64,000 nt of DNA, taken from positions 1 through 64,000 of the forward strand of contig JBBPTG010000056.1 in NCBI GenBank assembly GCA_038093975.1, written 5' to 3'. Below the pieces are notes generated by a model. That model ran no database searches. It saw nothing but the letters and a program-made list of their open reading frames with translations, and had not been told where the DNA came from. Shown here piece by piece: positions 27,701 to 40,400 of the stretch. Both the position numbers and the translations under genes were made by a program. This DNA is from Chalciporus piperatus (lineage: Eukaryota; Basidiomycota; Agaricomycetes; Boletales; Boletaceae). Numbering within the stretch: the stretch's first letter is position 1; each line of letters begins with the position of its first letter.

Positions 27701-28012
27701 ATGAAGGGCTGGTGCACCATCGGCAGGAGGAGCGAGTAAACCAGGAGGGGGTTGGAACGCTTTAGCACTGGGCAGGCCATGCTCCATTCCCGAGAAATAG
27801 GCGTCCCATGAAGCATGAACCGATCTCGGATCCTGTCTCCAGTGTCTATACATCTCCTCGGCATAGTACGCGTTCGTCCCGTTCGCGAACGGGTCATTGG
27901 GCGAAGGAGGAACTGCTGTCGCTAAGCTGCGGTGTGCCACCATAGCGGGCATGCGCCCGGAACCACCTCGCAGGACATGAGGAAACCGCTTAATCGCTTG
28001 CCTCGAAAGCAT
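24702..28012 (-). CDS. KGD1: 2-oxoglutarate dehydrogenase E1 component
   Basis: The minus strand encodes the mitochondrial thiamine-diphosphate E1 of the alpha-ketoglutarate dehydrogenase complex, which decarboxylates 2-oxoglutarate in the TCA cycle. The N-terminus ([17 protein letters not shown]) is a basic presequence, followed by [12 protein letters not shown] and the DPLGI region. The large exon at 25477-27207 has [28 protein letters not shown], the ThDP motif [13 protein letters not shown] to VNNQIGFTT, and [15 protein letters not shown]. Later parts have [20 protein letters not shown] and the C-terminal [12 protein letters not shown] with [14 protein letters not shown]. Length of about 1,000 residues is normal. 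The start is the first ATG, giving the expected targeting peptide. Confidence 0.96.
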
Positions 28013-28219
28013 TCAAGGAAAAGAGTAGCAAGCAAGACGGAAAGCAAGGAAAAGAATTGTAAGTATGAGTGGGTGTTTGAGACGAGTGGTGGAAGTATTA
28101 TGTAACCACCCACTTGCCGGAATAGGCCGCCGACGCTCCGTCAGCAAACAGTGCTGCCCAAGGTCGCCACATATGTCTGGTTGACTCTCGTAGCACCCAC
28201 ATTGCAGTAATATACATTT

Positions 28220-31200
28220 TTATACATTACTGGATTCTACCTCGGAAATGCCTCTACCTCCTTTCCGCTCTCGATAGAAATCCCTGAGATGCTTCATCGT
28301 CTGTCCGAATGTGTCACACACAGCAATGTCACTTCGTATCCACGCTGGTAACTTATTTTGGATGCTTGAAGAGCCGTAACGCCGGTCCACGAGAATGAGA
28401 GATGCCCAGTCCATGCGATGACGAATGGCCCGGCCTATAAGTCTGTGAATATAGTTGGGGACCAGGAAACATCAGAACACACCAATACTCTGATTGACCG
28501 CACTCATGCACATGTTCTCATACAGCTCCGAAGCAGCGTCTTTTGCCCCGACGTTCCTTTTCTTGGTTAGCTTCGCTTCCATTTCGTTTGCATAGCGCAT
28601 CCTCTCTTGTAACTCCGGGGAATTTTTATTTGCGAAGGGAAGTCCGACGACAACGACAGCCCGAGCGAGATTATCTGTGAAGTTAAGACCTTCCGAGAGC
28701 TTCCCGCCCACAACAGCAAAGAGAAGGGCACCTGTCCTCTTGTCGGACATGTCGGTCGACTGGAAGCCTGTTAGCGAGGTGGCCAGCAAGTAACCTGGGG
28801 GCGAAACGGACCAAAGGCTGTACTGCGTTGGCATAATCTCGTAAGATGGCCTCGACGCTACCACTAGCTTGCGGTTCCAAGAATACCTGCAGGACCCATG
28901 ATTGAGGTGCCTCTGGCCATACTCCTAGCTATGCGGAAACAAACCATTTTCTTCGCCACGAACTTGTCCATCAGTTTCGTCACGTTCCAAGCTTGCTGTG
29001 CAAGTGTCAGAGAAGAGTAGGACGGGAAGAATACTACCATCCCCCCAGGGACGGCGTTGCAAAGGTTTAGGATGAGTTGCCCTAGTTCACTGAGCATGCG
29101 TTGATCGGCATGGTGTGCATGCTTGAACTCCAACGTGGAACCAGCCGGACCCTTGGTGACGCATAGCGCCCGAACATGCGATCGTGGAATGATGTGGCCA
29201 CAGGAGAAAGTGGTTAGTCGCTCGTTGGGCAGGGATGGAAATAGTTGCGCAATGATGTCTGACATCTGGTCAATTCATCAGCTAACGAGCCACGGACGGC
29301 CACAAGACGCTTACGGGTGACATAGTCCCGCCGGCCAAAATGACTGAACGTGCGCTCTCCACCACTTCGCGAAACGTTGTGGAAGGATTGAGAAGCTGAT
29401 ACTTCATCTCCAACTCTTCTGAATGCATGTTTCCACCTACGTGGGTGAATATAATACGCCCGTCTGTTCGTGAGCTATCAGAATATGTCCTCCCGATGTG
29501 CAGTAAAAGGACCTTCTCTGGCACCGGCAAGGCCAACCATGAATGCTTCTATTAGATGAAGTGGTGGGGTAGTCCGGGCCGATGGTTGTTTCTTAGAGGC
29601 TGTGATGTTGTCAGACGGACGGCCCTTCAGGGGATGTGTGGAAACGTACTTTGGACCTCTCGGGTTGAAATCACATCAGCATATCCAGATATTTTTCTCG
29701 CGATCTATCGTATCATTAAGAAATGCTTGAGTGATAAGCCATGAAGTTTACTTTCGTCCGCTTCAGGTATGCCTCAATTTCGAGTAAATTTATGCCCTCG
29801 GCCTGTCGTCCAAGCCTCTGCGTGAATTCGGAAACAGTGAAAACTTCCGTCCTCGCGTCGGAAGATCCGGGACTTGGCATGGTCGATCTCCACTCTTCGA
29901 TGACCCGCTGCATGGCATTCAGGTAGCCGATAAGCCGCTTGAGATGGAGACCATGTATCGTAGCAAGGCGTGTTCGAAACTTGTCATAGTAAATCGTGAC
30001 TTGTTTGATTGAGGTGGATAGCACACGAGAAGTCACTCGGACACTCGATAATGAAAGCAAAGTGGGAATCAAGTCTGCTGGGTGAATTCATGCACGGAGC
30101 GTAGGAGGGGATTCCTTACTATGGGCTTCATCAATTATGACAACCTGATTTGAAAGGTCTATGCCGAGGGCTTCTCGCGCTGTCTTTTGCAGCAGAAGAT
30201 TGTATGGAAGCGTCACAAGCTGGGAATTATCGTTAATGGTGCTACGGAACATGCGGTAGAGCGAACCTCTGCTTGAGGGATAGCCTTTCGAGAGCCATAA
30301 TAAGGACAAATTTGGGCGTTGTGTCCGGCCACTGCGAGATCCTCAATGTCTTTCGAGTAAGCCTACAAGAAAAATCAATATCATTTGAGATGTTAGGGCA
30401 GAAACGAACTAATATTTGATCCCGAAAGTCAAGCATGGGTGACTGGTCCTCAGTAGATGGAAGATACGGACACCGTGTCCCCTCATGTCCTAAATTCGTA
30501 ATTAGATGGTTGAATCAGATGCAATGATCGATCCTCACCGTCAAGCAATTCCCGACACTTTTCATCCAAGTCGCCTGACTTCGATCTGACATCATCGTTA
30601 ATGCAAAGTTGCTTGCGGGACCCGAGAGAGACCGTTCTCCATTGCCGTCGATCAGCATCGTCGTCGTCTTCTTCATATACATCAACGGTTCGCTTCCTCA
30701 GATTTGACGGAAGTGTGGAGCGAGACTTTTCATCGAAACCCTGAGAAGAATGCTGACCATATGAAACGTGATTGAACCTGAGTTTTTGGAGTTCGGGAAT
30801 AACCTGGGTTAGCTGCGAGTGCGTGCGAGAGGCGTAGTAGACTTTGGTGCACGTTGGCTCGGGTGTGTCATGCCATGCATGACTCGAGGCGACCTTGTTC
30901 ATCCTGACCACGGAAATGAGTGTGCTCGATGACTTGACCAAATAACCCACTTTGCCATCAGTGCACGCACAGCAGGAGCAACGTTGTCTTCCCTGTCTTC
31001 TGCATCGGAATCGGGAAGGAACACCTCATCGTCGTTTTCGTCAATTCTTTTTGTACTGCTAGAAGGCACACGCTGCTCTGAGGTATTAGACATAATCCCT
31101 TCGGACATGAGATGGCACACCTGACGCTTCATCACTCTTGCTTTTGCCAACGCTCGCAGACGCGCTTCAGTCTTTCTCGCATTTGCTAGCCTTTCCTCGT

Positions 31201-31641
31201 ACTGGCGATCCTGTGTCTCAAGCTCTCTTTGTCGTATCTGGACAGCCTGAGCAGAAACCCACGCAGGTTCTGTCGTTCAAGTTGACAGCAATGCGGCGGT
31301 CAGATATTGTTATACTTGCCACAAGGACCTCATCTTACCGCTGTTCTGCGTGGGTTTCTGGGATATCTGACCTTTGCGCGCTCTCTCCCTCTCGTCAGTG
31401 AGCCATGATAGGCTTGAACAGAGGAGACTTAGAGTTTTTCCCTGAAGAAGCGTCAGCCAGGATGGAGACTGGCCCACAAGTTGCGTACGGTTCCGGTGGG
31501 GCTTTCCACGATAGTGACATGTCCCTTTTCGATTGAAGAATAAACATGTTTCATGAGGTCCGTCTGTATAGAATAAGGTGGGTCATATGGAAAGGCAGGA
31601 AAATGCTCCGGGGTAGGAAGTACGAGATCGTTGTGGCTCAT
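28220..31641 (-). CDS. CHL1: CHL1/DDX11 family ATP-dependent DNA helicase
   Basis: The minus strand encodes an XPD-like superfamily 2 Fe-S helicase. The Q-like start [18 protein letters not shown] leads into Walker [15 protein letters not shown], which is interrupted by an intron after ESPTGT. Further on are [18 protein letters not shown], cysteines around LCIND...EKCRELLDG...TRCPYLP that suit the 4Fe-4S cluster, the Walker B box VVIIDEAH, and [20 protein letters not shown] with [16 protein letters not shown]. The end has [23 protein letters not shown]1 acts with Ctf4 and Ctf18 in replication-coupled cohesion and resolves DNA secondary structures. SMC3, its functional partner, lies about 15 kb away. 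Many small introns; not every junction was fixed. Confidence 0.92.
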
Positions 31642-32096
31642 CGTTCTGGTCAGGTTTCAAATTCTAGAGAAGCGTCTGAATCGGCGGCGTCGCGACTCGC
31701 GTGCACACAGGTTCGTAATGAGTATGGTATCTCTTTCCAAGATTATCGGACCCGGTCACCAAAATCTGGGACGGGCGGTAGCGAATTGATGCCAAATCAG
31801 AGCTTGAACGTTAAAACATACACGGCGTCTTGGCATGGTGGTAGCAGGAACTAAAGCGTATATAATGAAACAGCTGAGTGAGAGTAAGCTAATGCGAACA
31901 ACAAACAAGGGGATAAAATGGTCAGAGTACAAAAATGATACAGCCTTCCTCGCTCGCAAAAAAGTACCAGACCCTGCTCCGATACTGCGAATGTCTCATG
32001 TACATGCTTTGAGCACCCTTAGTCTGGGCACGCTTCGACGTATGCCAGCAGTGATGTAACCTTCTGGAGGCCCCTTGGATGAATGCCCAGGGATGC
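31642..32096. other. Intergenic spacer, CHL1 promoter side
   Basis: These 455 nt lie between the CHL1 start and the YPD1 stop, both on the minus strand. They contain no supported gene. Confidence 0.4.
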
Positions 32097-32861
32097 TCAA
32101 TGCTGAGACTCCTCGTGGAATTTCTTCAAACATTCTGCCGCTGTCGCATGCTCGTCCTTAAGCCGGGTCAACAACGGCTTGATCCTCGCAAACGCATCGT
32201 CTGCTGACATCTTGACTTCCGACTCCTTATCTGGGTCAATTCGATTACCCAGATGTTGTATCTTCTCGCATATTTCCTGCACCTGGACGACTCCCAATGC
32301 GGCGGATGAGCCTTTGAGAAAGTGGCCAAGCTTGCCGAGTTGGGTTAGCTCCTGCTTTGAGCTATTCGCAGGTCAGAAATCAGGTCCCGTATGGCAACTG
32401 ACCGACGTACAAGCAGTCATCCAGGAGCTTTATAGTCGCCTCCGCTTGTCCGAGATAGTCTTGGACCATTCCTTGAGAAAATTCGTGGTCATCCCCCTCG
32501 TCTAGCTCGAGTAGCTGGTCGAATACCGCCATATCAACCACGACCCGATTGTTAGATGACTTGTGGTGAACGCAAAGAGTGATTAGCATTGAGTAGCTGG
32601 AACACTTGGACGAGACGACGGGGGATCCTACTGAAGGGAATGACGTACCTTGTCCGTACATGAGTTTGTGAGTGACTCTGCGACACCAGTGGGAGGAGCC
32701 TTAGAAGGTGGCGGACAGGGTTCTTCGGAGACGGTACGAGACTTGGGGTCGAGTTTCTTTGGTGGCGGGGCCTTGTTGGACGGGGAAGGAGGGGGCCGCT
32801 TAGGGCTTTCGTCGTGGTAGAGAGTCCGCATCGTCGCTGAGTCTGCGAAACGAGAAGACAT
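32097..32861 (-). CDS. YPD1: Histidine phosphotransfer protein YPD1
   Basis: Three or so minus-strand exons encode about 200 residues. The N-terminal ~60 residues are Pro/Ser/Lys-rich and disordered. The HPt domain starts with VVDMAVFDQLLELDEGDDHEF, goes through GMVQDYLGQAEATIKLLDD, and has the phosphorylated histidine in LGKLGHFLKGSSAALG. It ends with a helix bundle finishing LKKFHEESQH. YPD1 shuttles phosphate from hybrid histidine kinases to the Ssk1 and Skn7 response regulators in the osmotic and oxidative stress phosphorelay. The Pro-rich N-terminal extension is longer than in yeast Ypd1 (167 aa). Confidence 0.92.
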
Positions 32862-33231
32862 GGCAAGGACGAAAGAATGATGGACAACAGTAAATAGCAG
32901 GATGTAAAGTCACAAGAACAGGGAATGAAATAGGCTATAGGTCAGATGGGTCCAAAGGATCTGTCCCGGACCCAAGTACATAAGTGGACAGCCGACTGAT
33001 TATCGACCTTGAGATCATCACTGCATTGCCCATTTCTATACTCGGAACTTCCTACGACAGAAATGGTAATCCCCTCCGTCCGCTTGCAAATAGAGACACC
33101 ATATCACGATTCCCTACGATACAACCCACAGCGGACTTCCGATCATACCCTAGGCTACCGTAGGCTTCAGCGACCATCGTGGCCACAGCATCCTATACCC
33201 AGTACCCCATTTCTTGACCACAGCACACATG
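32862..33231. other. Intergenic spacer, YPD1 promoter side
   Basis: No gene is supported in these 370 nt, which lie upstream of YPD1 and downstream of the CoA-transferase gene. Confidence 0.4.
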
Positions 33232-34993
33232 TTACACGACTTTGGTAGCACGCAGCTTCGCGATTTCATTGATGGAATACCCTAACTCCTGTAAAACCTG
33301 CCGAGCGCCCATTCGCGATTTAGTGGAAATGAGGACATGCGTGTGGCGAACATACCTCCGTGGTATGTTGTGACAACCAAGGCGGTGGTCGCCTCACTGG
33401 CATCCTTTTGCCGTTGTAGGTAACAGGTGGCGCGACCATTCGAATGTTTCCTGCACGTGGATGCTACTCCGACGAGTAGTTGAGCCCAAGAACACGTTGT
33501 AGGGGTGAAACACGTACATCAATTTCCACCACGGACTCGCGGGCAACAACTTGAGGATGCGCAAATGTCTGGCTGATATTATTAATTGGTCCGAACGGGA
33601 TACTGGGCAAGGGTCATTATCAATTTCATGCGAAGATGTTGAACGAGACCAACCCGATCCCGCTGAGTCGCTCTATCCAGTAATCCCTGTCTTGCTGTTT
33701 CAGAGCTGTAGTGATTATGTCGACTAGTTCACCGCGATTCGCAACCCGAGCAGCGTTTGTCAAAAAGCGTCCATCATCCGCGAGTTCAGGCTTCTGGAGG
33801 ATGACGGTAGCGAGAAGCCTGAACTGTGTCAATTTATTCGTTGGCTACGTAGGCACGTGTATTGAGAGAGGTTACCTGTTTGTCGTTGCCCGCACCGATC
33901 ATTAAGAAGCCATCTTTGCACGGGAATACTTCGTATGGCACAATGGAAGGGTGCGCAGTTCCGTGCCGAGATGCCTCTTGGCCGGCGATGAGGTAATTGG
34001 AAGCGATGTTCGCGAGCCCTGCGAGCTGAATTGATCTCAGGTGAGAGGTCAAATACACAAAAGTGCACTGACCTGCGTTTCGAATAGATTACAGTCGATC
34101 CATACCCCTTGACCTATTTGGCTCACGGAACGCAATCCTGCGAGAATGGCTCCATGTGCGTATAGACCAGTCATAATGTCGGTGACAGCAACCCCGACTT
34201 TGGATGGAGGGCGATCAGGCTCGCCTGTACTGTGATGGATTAGAAGACAGAGAAGACGAAGAGGCAAACGACATGCTGACATGTGCATCAGGCCAGCTTC
34301 AGCTTCAATTATGACGTCGTAGCCTGCAGCTTCACGGTAGGGTCCTGTTTGCCCATAGCCTGCGAAATCGTTAGGGGAAGGATATCAGCACATTTCACGG
34401 AGGAATATTCACCAGTGACTGAGGCATACACGAGCCGAGGATTGATTTTTTTACAATCTTCCCAACCAAGACCGAGGGAAGCAAGTTTGCCAGAGATAAA
34501 ATTTTCCACCAGGACATCTGAGGACTTTACAAGTCTATGCAAGATTTCAAGGCCCTCGGTTCGCTTAAAGTCGACTGTGATCGATCTTTTATTCCTATTT
34601 ACCGCAAGGAAGTAAGCCGACTCTGGTGGGAGGTGGGCGGCTTCTTCGGGTGCATCATTGGGCAAGGGGGCGAATGGGGGTGTCCACGAGCCTGAGGATT
34701 ATCGGGTCGCGTCAAGGAGAATGAAATCCAATGATGGGAGGCTCACGGGTATCATCTCCCTTGGAGATTTCTTCTACTTTTATAACATCTGCACCCAAGT
34801 CTGCCAACAGCATCGAGCAGGTTGGACCAGCCAAGACCCTTGTTAGGTCGAGCACCCTCACCCCGTCCAGGGGCGGTGGAATGCCGGGCGCAATGGACGA
34901 GTACCTTGCGCCGAGGAAGTGTTTGATCGAGTACCCATAGCTGACGGAATGGGTCAGCTTTGGGATGCAATTCCCGACACGAAGAGGGAACAT
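33232..34993 (-). CDS. Family III CoA-transferase, SUGCT-like
   Basis: Minus-strand exons encode a CaiB/BaiF-type CoA-transferase of about 450 residues. A possible mitochondrial leader ([12 protein letters not shown]...) precedes [17 protein letters not shown] and [12 protein letters not shown]. Then come [32 protein letters not shown], the active-site region [19 protein letters not shown] with the catalytic Asp, and the [17 protein letters not shown] block. The end is [19 protein letters not shown] and VTYNGKRMP. The [11 protein letters not shown] and TAHPSIVPY blocks resemble succinate-hydroxymethylglutarate (glutarate) CoA-transferase more than formyl-CoA:oxalate transferase. The family moves CoA between dicarboxylic acids through Asp-bound anhydride intermediates. 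Substrate assignment is inference. Confidence 0.87.
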
Positions 34994-35264
34994 GAGTAAC
35001 AGTAAGGCTACTGCAGGGTCTGTGGGGATTGATCAGTTGCCACACGGTTCCGAAAGTAGGTCAGTGGTCAGAGTGTCAGAAGTCTAACCGGTCTCATTTG
35101 TCGAAATGGATTAATGTCACTGAACCCTCTGGCACCCGTTTCTCCCTCCATTTCCCTCCGGGATGCCACAAGGTTTCTGACACTGCCAGTGACAGTCCAC
35201 GTCGTCCGTAAGTTGGCAATAAGGAGATTTTCCACATACCAGACGAGGCCGACATCCAGCGGAA

Positions 35265-37118
35265 ATGGGCTTCTTTTCATCTCGGAGACCAGAAGATACC
35301 AGTTTCATCCATGATGACAGGTCTGTGGTCCAGGTCATTCGTTCCCGATTCGTCAGTACATCTGCGTTCACTTCCCCAATGTCGGGCACTGACCCCGTCC
35401 ATCCGATATCTCAGTATGGTAAATACAAAGGGAAGGAGCGGGAAGCATTTCCGGGCAGCATCTCTTCACCCCAGCTCTCAACCGTTGGCAGCCGATCACT
35501 CAGGTCCATTGACAAAGACCCTCAACCTCGGTCGAGTTTGAATCATTCGCCGCGTTCGCCACTTCGCCCCCTTGAACAGTCGGGCTCTAGGTCGGCTCCT
35601 CGCGCTCACACTGATGCAATAACGTCTGTCTTCGTCTTCCGTTACAGTCTATCGGCGATTTACGTTCCGGGACAGATCAACTCTCGCACAACGCCTTAAC
35701 GAATTGGCAGCAGCCAATGCTGAAGGTTTACTCAAGTAAGTCTCGCCCTTTCAATAAAGCAGACCCTGTTAGACATCTCGACTCACGTCGTGTTCAGCGA
35801 CGAAGAATACCGTCTGCTACGTCAGAATATATTCGAACGATTGGCTAGCGGTAGTTCGGTTCCCGCGGAGAATCCTGTTATTCCTTTGGGCTCTCATAGT
35901 CGGTCCCCTTATCAAGGTAAGCCAGCTTTGTCCTTTCCTCGTATTCAATATTCGGGCTCAGACTGTCTAGCATCGCAACTCAACACAGACAACTATGTAC
36001 CACCCCAGTTTCAGGTCAAATCCCGCAAGACTCCTTCAGTTCGTTCCAAGGCCTCAGTTTCATCAGCTATGTCCAACCTGTTCAAGCGTGGGAGCAGCCG
36101 TCGTATCAGTGCTATCTCGGTACAGGATAGCACCATGAGCGAGTCGTCAAGCACATTGTCGCTGGGTTCCTTGGCATCAAACCCGTTTAAGCGGCGAGCT
36201 ATACCCCGAGAGTTGAGAGCCGACGGTTCGGCACAAACACCAGAATCTCCGCACAATCGTAGTGCAGTGTCGACGCCATCTCGTACCGAGCACCGTCTAC
36301 TTGGTAGCGCGTCGTATCGTTCTCTCTCCCGGAGTATGCGTCGACTTGGAACTGAAACCCCCCCTTCCTCCTTTCCCATTCACACTCCAGAACTAAAACA
36401 CTCCCCCTCAATCCTTACCAGCGATCCGTCGCCGGACGACGAGAAAGTGAAATCGTCTCAGGACATTCGCCTTGAAATCGAGGCAATAGAGGCTGAAGGC
36501 CGGAGACTTCTTGATGCCTTCAACGGCCTCGAGTTGAGCGCACTGACCCGGAGTCAGCATACGCCTGGTCATGCACCATTGCCACGCTCGCCGTCGATAT
36601 CAGCCATGAGTCGCAGGAATGGCGGAGACTTTAACGATTCGTTCCTTACCGCTGGCGGTAGCACATCGGGTCGGGGAACTCCGTACCATGGCTCCGATAC
36701 TGATGGTCTCTCCCTTCGGTCCACCACCTCGTATGGAACCAACGTTTCCCAGCCACGCTCCCACCGTCCTAACCCGTCGCTCTGGACAACCGGTCCACTA
36801 TCAGCCCCCGTGGCAGCCAACCGGCAAAGGTCCATGTCGTCTTTGTCGTCCCGGGCTCGTGCACAACCTTCTGCTACCTCCCCAGCGCTCACGCATGCTC
36901 GTTTGCGTGAGCTAGATAGCGTGTCGAGCGTTAGCCTAGCGAAGTTTGGCCCGATGTCCTCGACGGACGAGGATGTGGAGATGAGTGCTCTGGAAACTGA
37001 ACTGTCCGATATCCGACGTCGACGTCAAGAAGTGACTGGTCGTTATCAGGACCGTCTGGAGTACTTGCGAGCTCAGTTGAAGGGTGCCGAGCTGCGGGAG
37101 AAGTTGTTAAGGAAGTGA
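35265..37118 (+). CDS. Ser-rich coiled-coil protein, function unknown
   Basis: At least three exons: 35265 to about 35600; one ending at 35735 with FRDRSTLAQRLNELAAANAEGLLN; and 35798-37118. The last junction (GTAAGT to CAG at 35797) is in phase. The first intron is not resolved: a 24-nt GT..AG candidate and longer ones do not keep phase cleanly. The protein is rich in Ser, Arg and Pro with many short motifs such as SNLFKRGSSRR and NPFKRRAIP. A conserved-looking segment DEEYRLLRQNIFERL sits near residue 170, a helix IRLEIEAIEAEGRRLLDAFNGLE near 370, and a C-terminal coiled coil ending in LRAQLKGAELREKLLRK. I know no family for it. Composition suggests a phosphorylated cytoskeletal or polarity factor, but that is a guess. 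Confidence 0.65.
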
Positions 37119-37415
37119 GGTGGCCCATTGTTGGTCCCCCATTTATCGGATGTCCTCCTTCGTGTTTTAAAGTTGCTTTCTTTAATCGTACTACACTGCG
37201 GACCAATGTATATGATACATTGATTATCGGATTTTCTCGTCTTTCGTCATTTATGTTGCATTTATTTATGTAGCAAGCTGTTGCCGCGTCGAAGATGGAT
37301 TGAAGCGCTTTGAGCCACTTTGTCAGACCCGACCAAATTCGACCGCCTTGGTCTGCGCGCTACACAACGCCAGAGACTCAAGCCCGTTGTTCGCCTGTTC
37401 AGTTGCAGATTCATT

Positions 37416-40400
37416 ATGAGCGCCAGAGAGCCTTCTGGTGCTGGGCAGGATGACGACGATAACTGGGGTCCGACGCCAGGCTCTACCCCCACGCCAATAA
37501 CACACGTTCGACCATCTCATTTGCACCGCAGTCGCAGCCACAGTTCGCACTGGTCCGCTGCTGAGGTTCCCCAGCACCACCATCAAGGTACTTCCTACTT
37601 CCCCCCTCAGAATCGTTCGGCTTCACCCACGTCGCGCCAACCCTACCATCCTGCCAATATGTCGGCCAGTTCATCCAATGAGCGGGCCCGAAGTAGCAGT
37701 CGAAGCAGCACGCGAGCTAACACGAGAGGTTTCCGAGAAACTGTGGCGCTCAGCGAGGAGGAGGAAGAGGAGGAAGAGGAGGAGGAAGACACCGAGAGCC
37801 TCGTTCGTGAGGCACTAGGCGACACACGGCCTAGGAGTCATTCCCGGGGAAAGGCTGCTGTTGGCGACACTCCGGACTCAGACGGAAGTCCAGACAGCGG
37901 AGAAAGTGGATTGACTCGAGACGACGACGACCCCATCACACTCAAAGACCGCCAATCCCTTATCAATGTTGAGCACCCCTTCGGTCTGCGTATCTGGAAA
38001 CCCGCTCTGTACAAAAAATCCAGATCTATCACCCGCAATGCAGACGCTGCGCTTCACTCAATCCCGTCAGCACAAGCAGAACAGCATCTGTTACCCGGAA
38101 ATATTTTCTGGGTTGTCTGTTTTGGCTGGTGGTTGGCCATGGTGTGCTTTACCATCTCCGCCATTCTCTACATCGTACCTTTGGGGGGCCACAGATACTC
38201 TACCCTGGTCTTTGGCCTAGGCTGGTATCTTGCCTGGCCCTTTGGTAAATATGTTGAGGGAGATAGCGAAGACGGTGTCGACGAGGAAAATCACCTAGAG
38301 GAGAATGGCAACAGCAACGGAGCCTCACTATCTAGGACCCCTACGATCACCCCTCTTTCCGCTCATCAAGCTCAGTCATATCCGCGGGCCCGCTCTCCCA
38401 ACGAGGGAACCTCCCTCTTACCAACGTTCCAGGAGCGTCATATTCTGCTTCCCGCAAAGTCTTACGGCGCTGCACCTTCACCAACCGCATCTACCGATAC
38501 ATACCAAAGAATATCAGATGATTGGCTGGGACGCACTGTATTCTGGGTTGCATTTTCCGTCGTGATCGCACCTCTTATGCTCTTGACCTGTATCACGTGC
38601 TGGGCACTCATAATCACCATTCCAATGGCGAAGTTGAATTGGGCGTTGATCAAGTACATAGTCGCCGATCCCACAAGACTTCGATTCTGCCCCCCACCTC
38701 CCGTCGTCGTCGTTTCCACTGCGCCGACCAATTCCCCGACCACCTTGCCAACCGATGTCCCTGGTTCTTCAGCCCAAGCTCCAGTTGCGTACTCTGTCAA
38801 GCATCCTCGACTGTCCCAGGGCCAAACGGCACCCTCTGCTGTGGGCTCAACAAAGTCAACGGTACTTTTGTGCGTATACCGCGCGATAGGGTGGAAATAT
38901 TACAAGTACACTGTTGGTGGAGTCAACATCATCTTCATCAACCTCCTACCCCTCGTATTCTTTGTCATATTCGATGGCTTTGTGCTACTCCCTTTGGTCG
39001 AGCGCACCGAACACGTTCCAGCAATACTCGTCTTCCTCACGTCTCGAGCACTTATATTCATCCTCAGCCTCGCTAGTGTGATACCCCTCTCGTATTTCAT
39101 TGGCATGGCTGTCGCCTCTATCTCAGCCCAGTCCTCTATCGGGATGGGTGCTGTCATCAATGCTACCTTTGGTTCCTTCATCGAGGTTATCCTTTATTCT
39201 ATTGCTCTTACTCAGGGTAAAGGTCATCTCGTAGAAGGATCGATCGTAGGCAGCCTGCTCGCAGGTGTTCTCTTGCTGCCGGGCACGAGTATGTGCGCTG
39301 GTGCTCTGAGGAAGAAGGAACAAAGGTTTAACGCCAAGAGTGCGGGAGTCACCAGTATGATGCTGATCATGGCCTTCATCGGTACCCTTACACCGACACT
39401 GTTTTACCAGATATATGGAAATGTAAGTGATCGTAGTACCCTCGTCTTCCCATTCTGACATCGAGTTCCATATAGTTCCAGTTGATCTGCCGTGGGTGTC
39501 CCGATGGCCCTGACGGAGGTGGTCCAAACTGGAAATGCGATCATTGCTACTATACACATCCCGATCCCGTCGAAGATCCTTTCTATCAATCGACCGTCAA
39601 GAGTCTGATGTACTTCTGTGCAGTGATTCTTCTATTCGTAGGTATCGCGTTGACTTTTTCCAACCATATAATTGCTCATCAATGTTGTTCAGTCATACCT
39701 CATTGGACTGTGGTTCTCTCTACGTACTCATGCTTCCCAGATCTGGCAAAACCCTCAACCACTGTTACACTCCCTCGACGCCCCACCTACACACCGTTTC
39801 TCCGGGTATCAGCGCACTTCTGACGCTCTGACGCAACCTACTGTTCGCGAAGGACCTCAACGTGCAAATGTTACAGGTGTCGAGACCGACGACCCTTCCA
39901 GATGTCCAACCCCAGCTACCAAACCTGTTGAGTCCTTCCAGGCTCGGCAACAACTCCGGCCGCCTGTATCGCCATCGCTGAGGCGCGTGTCTTATGCACC
40001 CCCGCCCATGACCCAAAGCTTCACACCGCTCGTGGAGAGTGTGGATTTAGCGATCAAAAACACTCATTTGCCTGAGAACCTGACCAAGGATGATTTTACT
40101 CGCGCTGTCGCGGTCGCCACGGTCAGCGCATTAAGACACCAACAAAGTCAGGGTATCTCTTCGGCGCGTCTTAGGACATCCGTAGCAGGTGACACGGATA
40201 CTGTCGGCGGGCACGGCGGACATGAAGCACCCGAATGGAGTAGGATGACTAGCGCTGCCGTGTTGCTTGCGTGTACTGCTCTGTATGCAATCATCGCAGG
40301 TGCGTCTCGAGTAAGCGAGGATTCTGCTATAACTGATTGGAATTTTCAGAGCTTCTTGTTGATGTTGTTGATTTCGTTTTGGAAGGCTCGGGTATTGATG

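Noticed and set aside
37750..37800. GAGGAG microsatellite as a regulatory element
   Set aside because: It is inside the first exon of the exchanger and encodes the Glu run of its disordered N-terminus.
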